NCBI GenBank assembly: GCA_963853835.1
Contig: OY970830.1
Location: 55,668,515 to 55,732,514 of the forward strand
Length of the DNA stretch: 64,000 nt
Origin: Calendula officinalis
Taxonomy: Eukaryota; Streptophyta; Magnoliopsida; Asterales; Asteraceae
Reading direction: 5' to 3'
This document shows, in pieces, positions 23,270-34,080 of the stretch; positions within the stretch are counted from its first letter, which is position 1, and each line of letters starts with the position of its first letter. The translations under genes and the position numbers were made by a program. The notes under the pieces were generated by a model that was not told where the DNA came from, did not search any database, and saw only the letters and a program-made list of their open reading frames with translations.

Positions 23270-23971
23270 TAGGGGTGTTCAAAACCGGGTATCCGGAAAT
23301 CCGGGTACCCTAAAACCGGGTACCCGAAAATTCGGGTAGTAGATTTAGGTACCCGTATCAGTACCCGAATTTCCGGGTACCCGGTTTTCAGGTACCCGGA
23401 TTTTCGGATACCCGGTTTTCGGGTACCCGGTACCCGGAAATATAATTTCTTTGTCACAAAAATTACATAAATGGAAGTCGCCATTGTTTATATATTTAAT
23501 TTCTTTAAATCTTATTAATAAATTTGTTATTAAAAATTTATGTTATGATTTTCTTTAAAGAAAAATCGTTGCTAGTAATGAATCTGACTAAATCTTTAAA
23601 GACATCCAATGATTGAAAACCATAATTCAACGACGGAGGTGAGAATTAGATGGTTTGTACGTGAGAATTGAGATAGGTTTTAAATTTTAGACATTTGTCA
23701 AAATGAGCCAAGCATATGCCCATATCTAATATAATGTCTAATAATAATATATAAAAATATATAAAAATAAGTTGGAAAAATAAAATTCGGGTACCGGGTA
23801 CCCAATTACCCGATTTTTTAGAAAAACACTACCCGTATTTGATACCCGGAAACCGGTTACTCGAAATCCGGGTATCCGGATTTCCGGGTACCCGGATTTT
23901 CGGGTATCCGGATTTCGGATATCGGATATTTTTTCAGGTACCATTTTTTCGGTTATTTTTGAACACCCCTA
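23270..23971. mobile_element. Non-autonomous hAT transposon, 8 bp TSD
   Basis: A 702 bp element with ends TAGGGGTGTTCAAAA and TTTTTGAACACCCCTA, flanked by GTTGCGTT at 23262-23269 and 23972-23979. Subterminal blocks of about 170-190 bp at each end are packed with CCGGGTACCCG-like palindromes. The central 350 bp is AT-rich and noncoding. It is a different family from the hAT at 9281. Confidence 0.93.
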
Positions 23972-24159
23972 GTTGCGTTGAGAGTAGAGTGAAAATCATA
24001 ATATGGTTGCGTGTGTTGAATTCGTCCATCACATTCGCTTTTTATAAGGTTTGCATGAATGACAACTAAGAGGATGTACGAATTGTCCACGTGTAAAATT
24101 TTTGTTGATATTAAGGATATTTCATGCGACTTGCACTACTAAAAGAATTCTACTTTGTA

Positions 24160-24920
24160 CCTTTTGTCTTTTAGTAGTAACTGAGATATTCTAGAAGATA
24201 TGCATAGGATTCCTTTTTAGCAATCATTCCGTCTTCAGTGACCTTGTATAATATGTATCTTTCTTTGACAACTGAAGCTCCAACAACTAAGTAATCTTCA
24301 GCGACCCATGACTATTCAGTGACTCATGAGCTTTCAGTGACTCATAGTTTTTCAACGACTAGACTTGATGTAGCGAACTTCATCAAGATTGTAACTTAGT
24401 CTTGAAAATTATCTTTCAAGACTCATTGTGGTATTGTCAAATACACACTGAACCTACTACAACCATCCGAACATTTTATCACACTCTGATTCCGAACGGA
24501 GATAATGATCGTTAATCTTTGGTTTTGTAACGGAGGAAGTATAAGGTAATACCTGTGATTTAAACATGCGTAGTTTAACGGGATTTAAACATTACCCAAA
24601 CACCCACTATTCACCTACATATGCATTTACTAAAAGCTTTCACCTTTACATTAAATGAACAATTAAGACCAATATTTAACATGATTGGATCTTCCCCAGT
24701 TCTTTCAAATTCAAACAACTTGTCTTCATTTCCCCTTTTCTTTTTTTAATTTTATAAGATTTTCCCCTTTTTGACAGCTTCTAGCTGTCTTTCTGGTGAT
24801 GTTGAACAGGTAAAGTCAGAGAAATTATGGCTTAATTTGATTGCATTACAGGTGTTGAACTTGGAATTTAATCCACCAACTGTTTAGAGAATATAATTAA
24901 TGCATTAAACAAAGCATGTT
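24160..24920. other. Intergenic, upstream of the SOFL gene
   Basis: AT-rich. It contains short repeats of TCAGTGACTCATGA type near 24300-24345 and an isolated ACGGAGGAAGTATA at about 24531, which looks like the remaining end of a Stowaway MITE. No gene is seen. Confidence 0.5.
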
Positions 24921-24963
24921 TGTTCTTCCTCTCTCTCTCTCTCTGTTTTTTCCTATCTGTATC

Positions 24964-24971
24964 TATATATA
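24964..24971 (+). promoter_or_regulatory. TATA box of the SOFL gene
   Basis: TATATATA preceded by a CT-microsatellite (about 24929-24944). The distance to the start codon (about 180 bp) leaves room for a 5' UTR with a short intron. Confidence 0.6.
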
Positions 24972-25147
24972 CATAAGAAACAGAGTATGTGTATCTGTGT
25001 GTTTTGAGTGTGTGAAATTCTCCAAAATTACTCTTGTTCAAATCCAACTAACTACGAATTGTTAATTAAGTAAGTTCCTTCAGTTTTCTTGAGTTTTTCT
25101 TTATTCAAGAAATTGTGATTTTGATTTTTTTATGAAACAGGGGAAAA

Positions 25148-25552
25148 ATGGAGTCATCTTCCAAATTTCATGGAGAATTGTGTGAGAGTAGTGAATCTGG
25201 ATGGACAATGTACATCTGTTCCTCCATTGATGACGATGACGGTGGTGGAAGTGGTGGTTATGACGGTGGTGGCCGGAGGAAGACGGTGGCGGATGACGAT
25301 GACGACGACGTGGAAACTGATGATTCGATGGCGTCTGATGCTTCATCTGGGCCTTGTCAACAAACAGAGGAAAGTCAAGGAAAGTACAACAGTTCAAGCA
25401 AGAAGTACAAGAAGGCAACGCAGAAGAAGAAAGTTGGGTGTGAAGAAGGAAGGAAAGATGATGAAAAAGAAGTCGGAAATGACGTCAGAAAAGGTGTTGT
25501 GGATACTCTTCAGAGTCGTAATAGTGCTTGGTTTCGGGGAAGAAGAAAGTAA
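25148..25552 (+). CDS. SOB-FIVE-LIKE (SOFL) protein
   Basis: A 134-residue protein in a single exon. Both family signatures are visible: ESGWTMYI at residues 16-23 (SOFL-A) and DDSMASDASSGP at residues 58-69 (SOFL-B). Between them is an Asp/Gly-rich low-complexity stretch, and the C-terminal half is Lys/Glu-rich, so the protein is hydrophilic and probably disordered. In Arabidopsis SOFL proteins influence cytokinin levels and cytokinin-linked development; their biochemical activity is not established. The ATG at 25148 is the first in the frame and directly follows a likely 5' UTR intron (about 25070-25140, GTAAGT to CAG). The overlapping frame at 25170-25628 is a shadow. Assignment rests on the two motifs and is firm; the paralogue is not resolved. 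Confidence 0.9.
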   Translation: MESSSKFHGELCESSESGWTMYICSSIDDDDGGGSGGYDGGGRRKTVADDDDDDVETDDSMASDASSGPCQQTEESQGKYNSSSKKYKKATQKKKVGCEEGRKDDEKEVGNDVRKGVVDTLQSRNSAWFRGRRK

Positions 25553-25649
25553 TATTGACCTTTTTCCAAAAAAAAAAAGAAAACGAGAATTTTGGAGTCA
25601 TATTGTTGTTTTTTGTGCATGGTTTTAGACTTTCAGCCAACTGAAATTC

Positions 25650-26740
25650 CATGTATACTCCATATGTTTGCTTAGATTTTTAAAAAGATATACTAGTATC
25701 ATATTTGAAAAGGGGTGATTTTCTTACTATAACTTTTAATATATGTATGTATCATATCCAATGTTTAATATACTTGTATAGTTAGCTGTAAAATCTGTAC
25801 TGTGTGGTATAATCATTAAAAGTTGTGATAGCAATATCAATTCTCTATTTGAAACGATAAAATATATTGATCAATTTTAATATTTTTTTTAACAATTTGG
25901 CAAAAATTTAAAAGTTTCAGATATTCGTATATCCGAAATATTTGGATGCACATCTGAATATCGGAATTTAACATCGGAATTTTTTTGGATATCTATATTT
26001 ATTTGTATGCTAAAATGTTTGAATTCCGTTTTAAGATGTGATGCATTCTTAGATACAAAAATGCAAGATGCATCAAAACATGAATATGTTGATGAATTTT
26101 ATATACACTGATTTACGACTATCGTGTATTTTATTTTTTTATTTGTATAATAATAATAAATAAAGATAAAGATAAAGGAATGGGAAAATTTGTTAAAAAT
26201 GATAAACTCCACCTAAAATAACAAACGTGTTTTATACGTGCCATTTTTAAATACCATTTTTGGGTGTTAGCCTCAGTAACTCCCACAGCCAAATTTGTTT
26301 TTTGTTTACTATCCTGACTATTTAATAAATATTCACATGAAAAATGATTAAATCTATGATATATATGAGATTATATAGTAATTCATACGTTCTTATGACA
26401 CAACTTAGTTGCTTTTTTTGGTGTATATAGATTTTGGATTTTCAATTTGTCAATTTTACATTATTTATGAATGAAAAGAACATAACTGATGTTCTTTAGG
26501 ACATGAGAAGAGTGAAAACAAGTAAATATGATATTTGGATATGAAATAAGATTGATTGTTGTGAATTACATTTACTCTTATCCCGTTTTAGTGTTTGCTA
26601 TAAATTATTATGATTTTTAAGTTTAAATACTCAATTTTTAAGAAGTTAGATTAAGAATTATTGCAATAGAACTAAAATTTAATGGTAAATATAAAATTAA
26701 CTATGTTTAACTTTAATTAAAAATCTAACGATTATATAGG
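25650..26740. other. AT-rich intergenic sequence
   Basis: No open frames of note. A short stretch near 25915-25990 (ATATCCGAAATATTTGGAT and similar) looks like the end of a decayed transposon, but I could not find the partner end. Confidence 0.4.
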
Positions 26741-26904
26741 TTAATTATTTAATTAAGAATATTGAACGTCATAATGATTAGGAAAGCACACATCTAAACA
26801 ACCCATAAATCATAAATATTTCTTAATTATTTAATTAAGAATATTGAACGTCATAATGATTAGGAAAGCACACATCTAAACAACCCATAAATCATAAATA
26901 TTAG
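26741..26904. repeat. Tandem duplication, 82 bp period
   Basis: The unit beginning TTAATTATTTAATTAAGAAT at 26741 is repeated at 26823 almost without change, each ending in CATAAATCATAAATATT. Confidence 0.92.
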
Positions 26905-27105
26905 TCATAGAACTGGATTTGTTGTTTAAATTATTCTACAAAAATTAGGGATTAGTTTGGTATGTTGGTTGTTATGGTATGTAAAGTCTGTATTATTCGG
27001 ACATTTGTAAAGTAGCTAAAAGCACATGAGATTAGCCACCTAAGCCACAAACTAAACAGATAGATGACACATGACGGCTGCGCATGCCCAAACCTTCCTT
27101 AATTA

Positions 27106-27739
27106 GACCCGTGTCAACGGCACGTCTTCGCTACCCGTCGTAGGGCTTTTTTGGCCGTCGCCCGTCGACGTCGTTGGCACGGAGGCGTCGTGCGGGGCGT
27201 CGTGGGGTTTCCGTCGTGGTGAAGACGGGGTGGTGTGCAGCGTCGTCCGGGAGAGAGAGAGAGGGCGAGGAGAGAGAGAAGGAGGAAGAGGTTGGGGGAG
27301 GCGGTCTTGACTTGTACATAAGGCATTAATATTTGTACCATTTGTATTTTTTTTATAAAAAAATCTTCTTTTTCTCTGTTTTTTTTTAATTTATTTTTTA
27401 AGTTTATATTTTTTATATATATATTTGTTTTAATAATAAAAATATATAATTTTTTTTCAAAAAAATAATTTTTTTTGTTCTTTAAATTTTAATAAATGTA
27501 ATTTTTTTTAATTTACTATTATTTTTATTTAATTTAAATAATGTATTTTTAAACTAATGTAATGTGTTTTTTTTATTAATTAAAATGATGATGTGGAAAT
27601 GATGATGTGGAAATGATGAGTTTAGTGATGGGTTAGTGATGTGTCGGGTTGGCACGAACGTGTCAGTAGCGGGTCAGTAAGGATGCGATGACGTGACGCT
27701 AGTGATGAGTTTAGTGACGGGTAAGGGTTGGGAGAGGCC
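27106..27739. mobile_element. PIF/Harbinger-like non-autonomous element, copy B
   Basis: Ends GACCCGTGTCAAC and GTTGGGAGAGGCC with TTA on both sides (27103-27105 and 27740-27742). It is the inverse-orientation relative of 11857-12330: both have a GC-rich block next to the GACC end and GTGATGGGTTAGTGATG-like sequence next to the GGCC end. Confidence 0.78.
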
Positions 27740-27745
27740 TTAGTA

Positions 27746-28009
27746 CTCCCTCCGTCCCTAAATAAAGTTCTCATTTCATTTTAAATTTTTGTCCCTAAAT
27801 AAAGTTCCAATTTCACAAGTTGATGGGGTCCACTTAATAAAATAATATAATTACCATGGACCCCACTACTAACTATCCACTTACTATATTTCTCTCTCCA
27901 AATCAACTTTATATTTTAATCAAATTTAATACCAACAACCCCATTACTAACTTTTTCCTTAAATATTGTGCCCAAGACAAATGAGAACTTTATTTAGGGA
28001 CGGAGGGAG
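27746..28009. mobile_element. Stowaway MITE
   Basis: A 264 bp element with ends CTCCCTCCGTCCCTAAATAA and TTATTTAGGGACGGAGGGAG, flanked by TA (27744-27745 and 28010-28011). These are the standard Stowaway termini. It starts seven bases after the Harbinger-like element. Confidence 0.95.
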
Positions 28010-28045
28010 TAATATTGTAGCTTTGTCAAAAATATATAATACTTA

Positions 28046-28237
28046 CTCCGTCACATTTTGATTATTTAGTATACTATTTTAGTTTGTCCCACAAAAACTG
28101 TATCTCCTAAATTTCAATCAATCAAAAAACATTTAAGTGCGAAAGAAAAAATTTGATTGGTGACATAGTATAATTAATGTACTTTTCTTAGACTGTTTGT
28201 TTTTCTGTAGTGGACAATAAATTTGGGACGGAGGGAG
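28046..28237. mobile_element. Stowaway MITE, second copy
   Basis: A 192 bp element from CTCCGTCACATTTTG to GGGACGGAGGGAG, flanked by TA (28044-28045 and 28238-28239). It is more diverged than its neighbour. Confidence 0.85.
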
Positions 28238-28255
28238 TATCTATCTTCATTATCT

Positions 28256-28381
28256 GCCAAAGGGCCAACGGCCTAGCGGTAAAGGTGTTTGTCATCAACC
28301 TAAAGGTTATGGGTTCAAGTCTCATAGTGGACATAAGTGGATTTAAGAGTATATTAGGATTGCCATTAAATAAAAAAAAAA
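28256..28381 (+). mobile_element. tRNA-derived SINE with 15 bp TSD
   Basis: A 126 bp insertion flanked by perfect copies of CTATCTTCATTATCT at 28241-28255 and 28382-28396. Near its 5' end is a box-A-like CCTAGCGGTAAAGG and about 30 bp later a box-B-like GGGTTCAAGTCTC, the internal RNA polymerase III promoter of tRNA-derived SINEs. It ends in an A-rich tail (TAAATAAAAAAAAAA). The body after box B is short. The combination of promoter boxes, tail and long TSD makes this call strong. It inserted two bases beyond the TA flank of the Stowaway at 28046. Confidence 0.9.
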
Positions 28382-28449
28382 CTATCTTCATTATCTTATG
28401 TAGTATGATAATGATAAATCTTATAACCATGTTTAATAAAACTAGCTAA

Positions 28450-29640
28450 AAACTAGAGCTAGTAGTTAGAACGGGAGGCCGAAATTATTATTTAGAACTG
28501 AAAGTTGTAACTTTTGTTTGTATGAATGTGTTTAATAAATTAGCTGTAAGTTGGAGTAACATAAAAAGACACACTAGTAGTAATATGATTTTTAAAAATA
28601 TTACCATAACTTATCATTTTAAAAAGCTTCAACCTCGTTTAAAAATTACTTTAACTGGATTTGTCAACTTGAAATAAATTTGATTTAAGGCTTCAACTTC
28701 ATCAACTTCTTTTAGAAAGCTCCAACTTCTTCAAACAAAACAAATTTGATTTAAGGCAACTTGAATCAATTGACTGTTTGTTAAAATAAAAAAGCTATTA
28801 TTTTGTTCAACTGGATTTTGGGTGGAATGGATCGACTATGTTTTGAATTTAGTCTTTTTTGTTTTTGGGTTAAGTTTAATTTGCAGATTTATTGGTGCTT
28901 CAATTGATATGGGTGAAGCAACTTTGATATGTATGTTTGGTTAAATTATTATAGTAACTCATTAGGAGAATTAGGAGAGTGGAAACTTTTTTATTTATTG
29001 ACTTTAGGAGAAATGGTAGATCGAACCTTAGGTAGATGGACATAGTCAACTAGGATTTGAAGGATCTCAGTTTAACCGAGGACATGATCTCTGATTGAGA
29101 CGCGTGGAGGTTTAGTATTAAGGCAAATATCTAAGGAGGTAGATATTGTCGGGTTTATAGGGTAGTTACTTAAAAGGAATCGCTAGGAGATTTAGGAGCC
29201 AGTAGATACATATAATTGCACGATGTATATGCTTGTATGCTTATATGTTTATTTATTGATTAATGATTTTGTTTTGCAAATTGGGTTGGGGGATTACCGG
29301 ATAGACCTTTGAATCGTGTGAATCACTTTCGTAATAAAGTATTTCGACCCTACCGATTGCCTTTGGGTTTCACGAAATCCTTATTGAGATAAAGATAAAG
29401 ACAACATGAATTTAAGTCTAAACAAATCAAATGTTGTTTCCCATATTAAATTTGAGACAAGAACTCTCTATTTAATTATTTATAGAGATGATGGAAGTAA
29501 CCACCTTTTGGCCTTAAAAGGTTGTATTTTTGGTGAACATGTGTCTTTTGGTAAAAGAACACAAATTAACAAATGTAAATGTTCAAAATAAAAGATATAA
29601 CATAACCCTTCAAATTAGTGAATTGAGTTAGTCAGGTGTG
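28450..29640. other. Intergenic sequence without recognised feature
   Basis: A mixed AT-rich stretch. 29020-29390 is slightly GC-richer and reads like a retroelement remnant, but I find no repeat partner or frame. Nothing can be assigned. Confidence 0.4.
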
Positions 29641-29643
29641 TGT

Positions 29644-29880
29644 AGAATTTTTTTCAAAAATAGGCTATTTTTGCGAAAATTTTCACAAATAGGCTCGTTT
29701 TTTTTGGTTTTTCAAAAATAGGCTTTCCAGACTCACGGAGATCGGCTTCCGTATTGAAAATGTACTCCAGGAGACCGGCTTTGGGGGGGGGGGGTCTGAC
29801 ACACTGCTGAAACAGGGCCTCCTGGAGGCCGGCTTTCTTTAAAAATGCCTCCCCGAGGCCGGCTTCAACCCATATATATA
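29644..29880 (+). repeat. Left terminal inverted repeat of the MULE
   Basis: Contains three AATAGGCT-type motifs and three to four copies of the GC-rich module (CGGCTT with CTCC.GGAGGC). It is the imperfect inverse of 45365-45588. A run of about ten G occurs near 29782. Confidence 0.82.
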
Positions 29881-29988
29881 TCACACCGGGTTATTTCAAC
29901 ATTTACATCTTCTTCTCCCTTTACACTTCACAAAAAAAAATCATATTTCACAACTTATCCATCTTCTTCACAAATCAAAAAAACAACA

Positions 29989-30599
29989 ATGAGTTCGTCG
30001 AATAACGAGTCTCCTCCATACCATTACGTGTATGATTCGCCTCCTTTAGATGAGGATGAGGTAGAAAGTTTGATAGCTAGAGATTACAATGAGGTGCATG
30101 CGGAAGAAATTGAAGACCAGGAGGAACTTCTTTGGCTTGATGCAGAGGAAGCTCAATATGAGCAACATATTGAAATGCTGCGTGAAATAGGACCACCGGT
30201 TGGTCATCTCAGGCTGTTAAAAGGGAGGTTTAAGAATTTTGACACGAGAAAGCAAAAGATGGTACGTTTAAAATGTGGTTGTAAAATTACAAGATAATAT
30301 TTGTTCAATTAACTAAAATCATTTTTTTTTTTTTGTATTTTTAGATTTTACCCGCTCGATTTGTGAGGCAGCATAATCACCTCCTTCAGAAAAGACATTG
30401 CGTGATACAAAGAGGTGATTCTGTTGAAGTCATGGACCTCCGTCCTTTTCGCGGGGAAGTTAAAATGACTGGTGATTTAAAGCATTTCATGCATGAAAAC
30501 GGAATTCTACCTAATGAAGTTTGTGCTTTTACCATAAATGAAGACTATCAGACTAATGGTAGAAATGTGATTTTTACTGTTAAACGTGAGAATGAATGA
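29989..30599 (+). CDS. MULE passenger protein with B3-like C-terminus
   Basis: Two exons, 29989-30261 and 30345-30599, joined across a GTACGT...TTTTTAG intron, giving 175 residues. The N-terminal half is acidic (DEDEVESLIARDYNEVHAEEIEDQEEL), probably helical. Exon 2 reads ILPARFVRQHNHLL, then VEVMDLRPFRGEVKM, GDLKHFMHENGILPNEVCAF and a final VIFTVKRE. That order (lP.kFv, W/VEV, G.l..F...NgL...dvC.F, f.V.r) matches the C-terminal layout of plant B3 DNA-binding domains. This is a pattern-level assignment, without a search. The gene sits directly inside the left terminus, head-on to the transposase, with a GC-rich module 120-220 bp upstream. It may be a captured host fragment or a MULE regulatory protein. 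There are no stops or frameshifts, unlike the transposase. Confidence 0.6.
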
Positions 30600-30706
30600 T
30601 ATGTAATATAGTTTGATATATAATGTGAAATAAAAATGATATTATCATATTAAAAAGTGCATTAAAAAACTATTACATATTTAATAATACATTAACTTAA
30701 GTACAA

Positions 30707-33308
30707 TCAATCTCCACTAATATTTGGGCATCTGGTTCTGTTATGCCCTGGCCGATCGCATTTTCCACAACGGTTTCTGCCAGATTGCGTTGGATCTGCT
30801 TGGTCCATCTCGGTATGGAACCTATTCACCTGTCTCCTACCCCTTCTTGTTGAAATTCTTCCACTTGCGGCTCTCAATCCCCAATTGGGGTCGTTCCAGT
30901 AAAAGACATGGGGTAGGGGTGTAAAGGCTTTTCTATATTGACGTTGCCAAAAGTGTGTTGTATAGACCCGATTCGCGAGACGGTTCGGGTCATCACCTCT
31001 ATGACGACAAACGGCAATAGCATGTGAACATGGAAAGCGCATCATTTGCCACTTCCCGCATGTACAAGAACCGTTTCCGTCGTTGTAAGTCACCGTTTGA
31101 TCGTTCCCACCACTTTGGCCCGGTTGAACCCTTTTCCTCACCATGTACACGCCCTCGCGGTAGTCAAATTCAAAATATCGTGCTGCCATGCATATATGTC
31201 GCGCCTGGTGAAAAGACCCCACATACGCGGGGTTAGTGGTGTGTTACATTTAGACGCTTTCTCAGCACGCTCTCTGAAGAGGTTGACAGTTTTTGTGAAT
31301 GTGAAGTCAACCATTGCCTTAATTGGGAGAAGCCTAGCTCCACGCAATACATTGTTGTAACTCTCAGCAATGTTTGATGTCGTGTTCCCCCAACGTCTAT
31401 GGTTTGTGTCTCCCAAAAGAGTCCACTTATCAAGCCCGATCTCCTCCAGATACGGCCCCGCGGTCGGGTTGATAGATATGAGTTCGTCTCTGGCTACCTC
31501 AAACTTACGCAATTCAGTCGTGGCACCCATCACCCAACATAGTTGCTTCATTCGGTGATTTTTGAAACGCTTGTTGAGGTTGCTTCTGACGTGCCTCAGA
31601 CAATATCTATGATACGCATTTGGCTCCCGCCACTCTTCCAGATTGTTCATTGCATCTAGAAGCCCTTGGTGCCTGTCAGAAATGACACATAACCGATGTA
31701 GCCTGCCAGATTGTTCATTACGTTGATTTGCAACGTACCGTCGTAGGTGACTGAAGAACCATGCCCAATTTTCGTTTGACTCCTCGTCAACAATCGCATA
31801 CGCGAGAGGTAAAATCTGATTATTCGCGTCTTTTGTGACGGCAGTTAACAGTTTCGCTCTGTACGAGCCTTTTAAAAATGACCCGTCTACACAAATAACA
31901 TACGGAAAGGCTGAGATAGCAGGTCCAAAAGCCCAAAAAATAGATTTAAAAATATGTCGGGTGTCATCAGCACTCTCCCTCTCCCTAATTGACCACTGAA
32001 CGATTGTGGAAGGGTTTGACGCCAATAAAGCATCAATGTACTTGGGCAACTCTTCAAAGTTGCTTTCCCAAGTCCCAAATATCCTCTCTATAGCAATATG
32101 CCTAGCACGCCAAGCCTTGATGTAAGATATATCAACTTTAATATGTTCACTGACATCTGCTATAATGTGTTTTACCGGGTATGCGATATTGATATTTACG
32201 TGGTGGAGGATTTTGGTGGCTATCAACTCGGACGTCAAACATCTGTTGTTGTTTCCAGAAACCGTACCTTGATGACAATTGTGCATGCCTACCCATTTTC
32301 TTAGTTGCCACAACCCTTCCTTCCGCTTCTTAATTGCACGAACATACCATTCACATGGGGCCGGGATGATAGCAGATGTGTTGTTGTTTGTGGATGGGTT
32401 TTGGCTAGATGGTTTAAGAGTAGAGCACTTAGCAACCCACCTTGTAGTTGAACTATCAACAACCCAAATCTCTTTATTTTGGCCTATATTCCAAGACCTA
32501 ACTTCGTCAATCATCTCTTGCTTGTTAGAAAAAAACATATTAATTTGTAAGTGTTCAGGCCTGCTTGAGTTCCAAAATAATATTTCATCTTGTTCATCAT
32601 AGATGGACCCTGCTCATCAACCTCAGTTTGTGCATTTGTTTCAAATTGGCTATAGTCATACAAAGCCTGTTGAGGACGTTGGTCAGCGTGCGGGCCGCCT
32701 TCATCCGCCTCACCGTTGTCATAAAATTCGTCTGTCGTGTCATCGGATTGTGGTTCGTCTTCCGAACTATCCAAGTCGCCATCTTCATTGTTATTAAGGC
32801 CAAGACTGGTTGCTGGTGGAGGGTGCGAATTATCAAACGAGGGGGCCGTTGTCGATGGACCAGCCATGTTTGCGGACTCATAATGATTTGTAGTTTCTGG
32901 TGCGGTTGGAGCAGTAACTACTTCTGATACTGACCAATGTTGCATATTCATAAACTCGATTTGGGGAGGTTGTGAGGGACCCATATTTTGCATATCCACA
33001 AAAATATGACCCATGAATTCTTCAGTTATACCGGCAATAAAGTATAATGTTTCTAACCTTTCATCACTTGTTATTCTTGCAGTGTAACTTTAACCGTATA
33101 AGTCATAACATAAATAGTAGTGTAAGTTGTATTGGTCTTTCGTGACTTGAAGATGGATGTAAGCCAAGTTTTCAAAACTTTCGTAACTATGCTTGGTTAC
33201 AAAAACGATAGAACATTGCAGGTACGAATCACCTGATACTAAGCCGTTTGAAAAATCAAGGTTACCACCCCAATATAGAGTAACAATAAAAGGTTTCGCC
33301 AAAGCCAT
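30707..33308 (-). pseudogene. MULE transposase (mudrA type), three lesions
   Basis: Read from 33308: an N-terminal domain (MALAKPFIVTLYWGG), then an in-frame TAA after CYDLYG. Next come an acidic linker, a frameshift near 32540, and the MuDR segment (MFFSNKQEMIDEVRSWNIGQ) with the catalytic core. The DDE residues are visible: CVDGSFLKGSY, VISDRHQGLLDAM, NTTSNIAESYNN. After a second frameshift near 31210 comes the SWIM zinc finger (CTCGKWQMMRFPCSHAIAVC) and a C-terminal CCHC knuckle (CGKCDRPGHNRTRC). Total about 860 codons, the usual size of large plant MURA proteins. The enzyme cuts the element ends and inserts the DNA. Splicing could in principle bypass a lesion, but I see no convincing introns there, so this copy looks dead. 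The ORF fragments are 32511-33014, 31138-32538 and 30707-31222. Confidence 0.88.
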
Positions 33309-33613
33309 TTGAAAGATATGTATTTAGTGGAAGGATTTTAGCAGTGGAAGGTTTTTAGTAGTGGAAGATATGTATTTATGGTTGTTGATAGGAATGATAG
33401 TATATAAATGATATACGTATTTATATAGCTGAAGGTTAGATACCACCCAACGACAAAATATAAAACTTTTCAGTGAATCTTTACTAAGGCTGAATTGTTG
33501 ATAGTAGGATTCGGACATAAAGTTGACATAATAAGGCTGAAGAATTAAATGATGGTGGTTGGGGCGATCCGTGAATTGTAAAAATTGCTGTCACTTTTTG
33601 TCCTTTTTGATGG

Positions 33614-34080
33614 AAGCCGGCCTCGGGGAGAGAGGTGTCAGGCAAAACAGTGTTTTCCCAGTCAACTTTAATCACTTTATGTCCACTTTAATGTCCATAT
33701 TTAATTATTTCGCCCCAACCACCATCATTTACAATTCACGGATTTCCCAACCACCATATTTATGGGTCAAAGCCGGCCTCGAGGAGGTCGTTGTCAGTGG
33801 AAGCCGGCCTCGGGGAGGCCGTTGTCAATGGAAGCCGGCCTCGGGGAGGCAATATTCGTTTTTTTTAATTGACGATAAAGCAAGTCCACTTTAGTCCATA
33901 TTTAATTATTTCGCCCCAACCACCATCATTTACAATTCACGGATCGCCCAACCACCATATTTAATTATGTCAGTCAGGTCAAAGCCGGCCTCGGGGAGGT
34001 CGATGTCAGCGGAAGCCGGCCTCGGGGAGGCCGTTGTCAATGGAAGCCGGCCTCGGGGAGGCAATATTTGTTTATTTTTT
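33614..34080. promoter_or_regulatory. Array of GC-rich palindromic modules
   Basis: Seven copies of AAGCCGGCCTCGGGGAGGC-like sequence at about 33614, 33771, 33801, 33831, 33980, 34010 and 34040, often followed by GTTGTCARTGG. A larger unit is itself duplicated: 33695-33880 recurs at 33896-34085 (offset 201). The array lies between the divergent starts of the transposase (33308, minus) and the PMD gene (34228, plus), so it probably contains a shared promoter. A promoter role is inferred from position only. Confidence 0.65.

Noticed and set aside
25170..25628. 152-codon frame overlapping the SOFL gene
   Set aside because: It is a frame-shifted shadow; the SOFL motifs are only in the 25148 frame.
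28256..28381. A functional tRNA gene
   Set aside because: Only the promoter boxes are tRNA-like; no cloverleaf can be drawn, and the A-tail and TSD identify a SINE.
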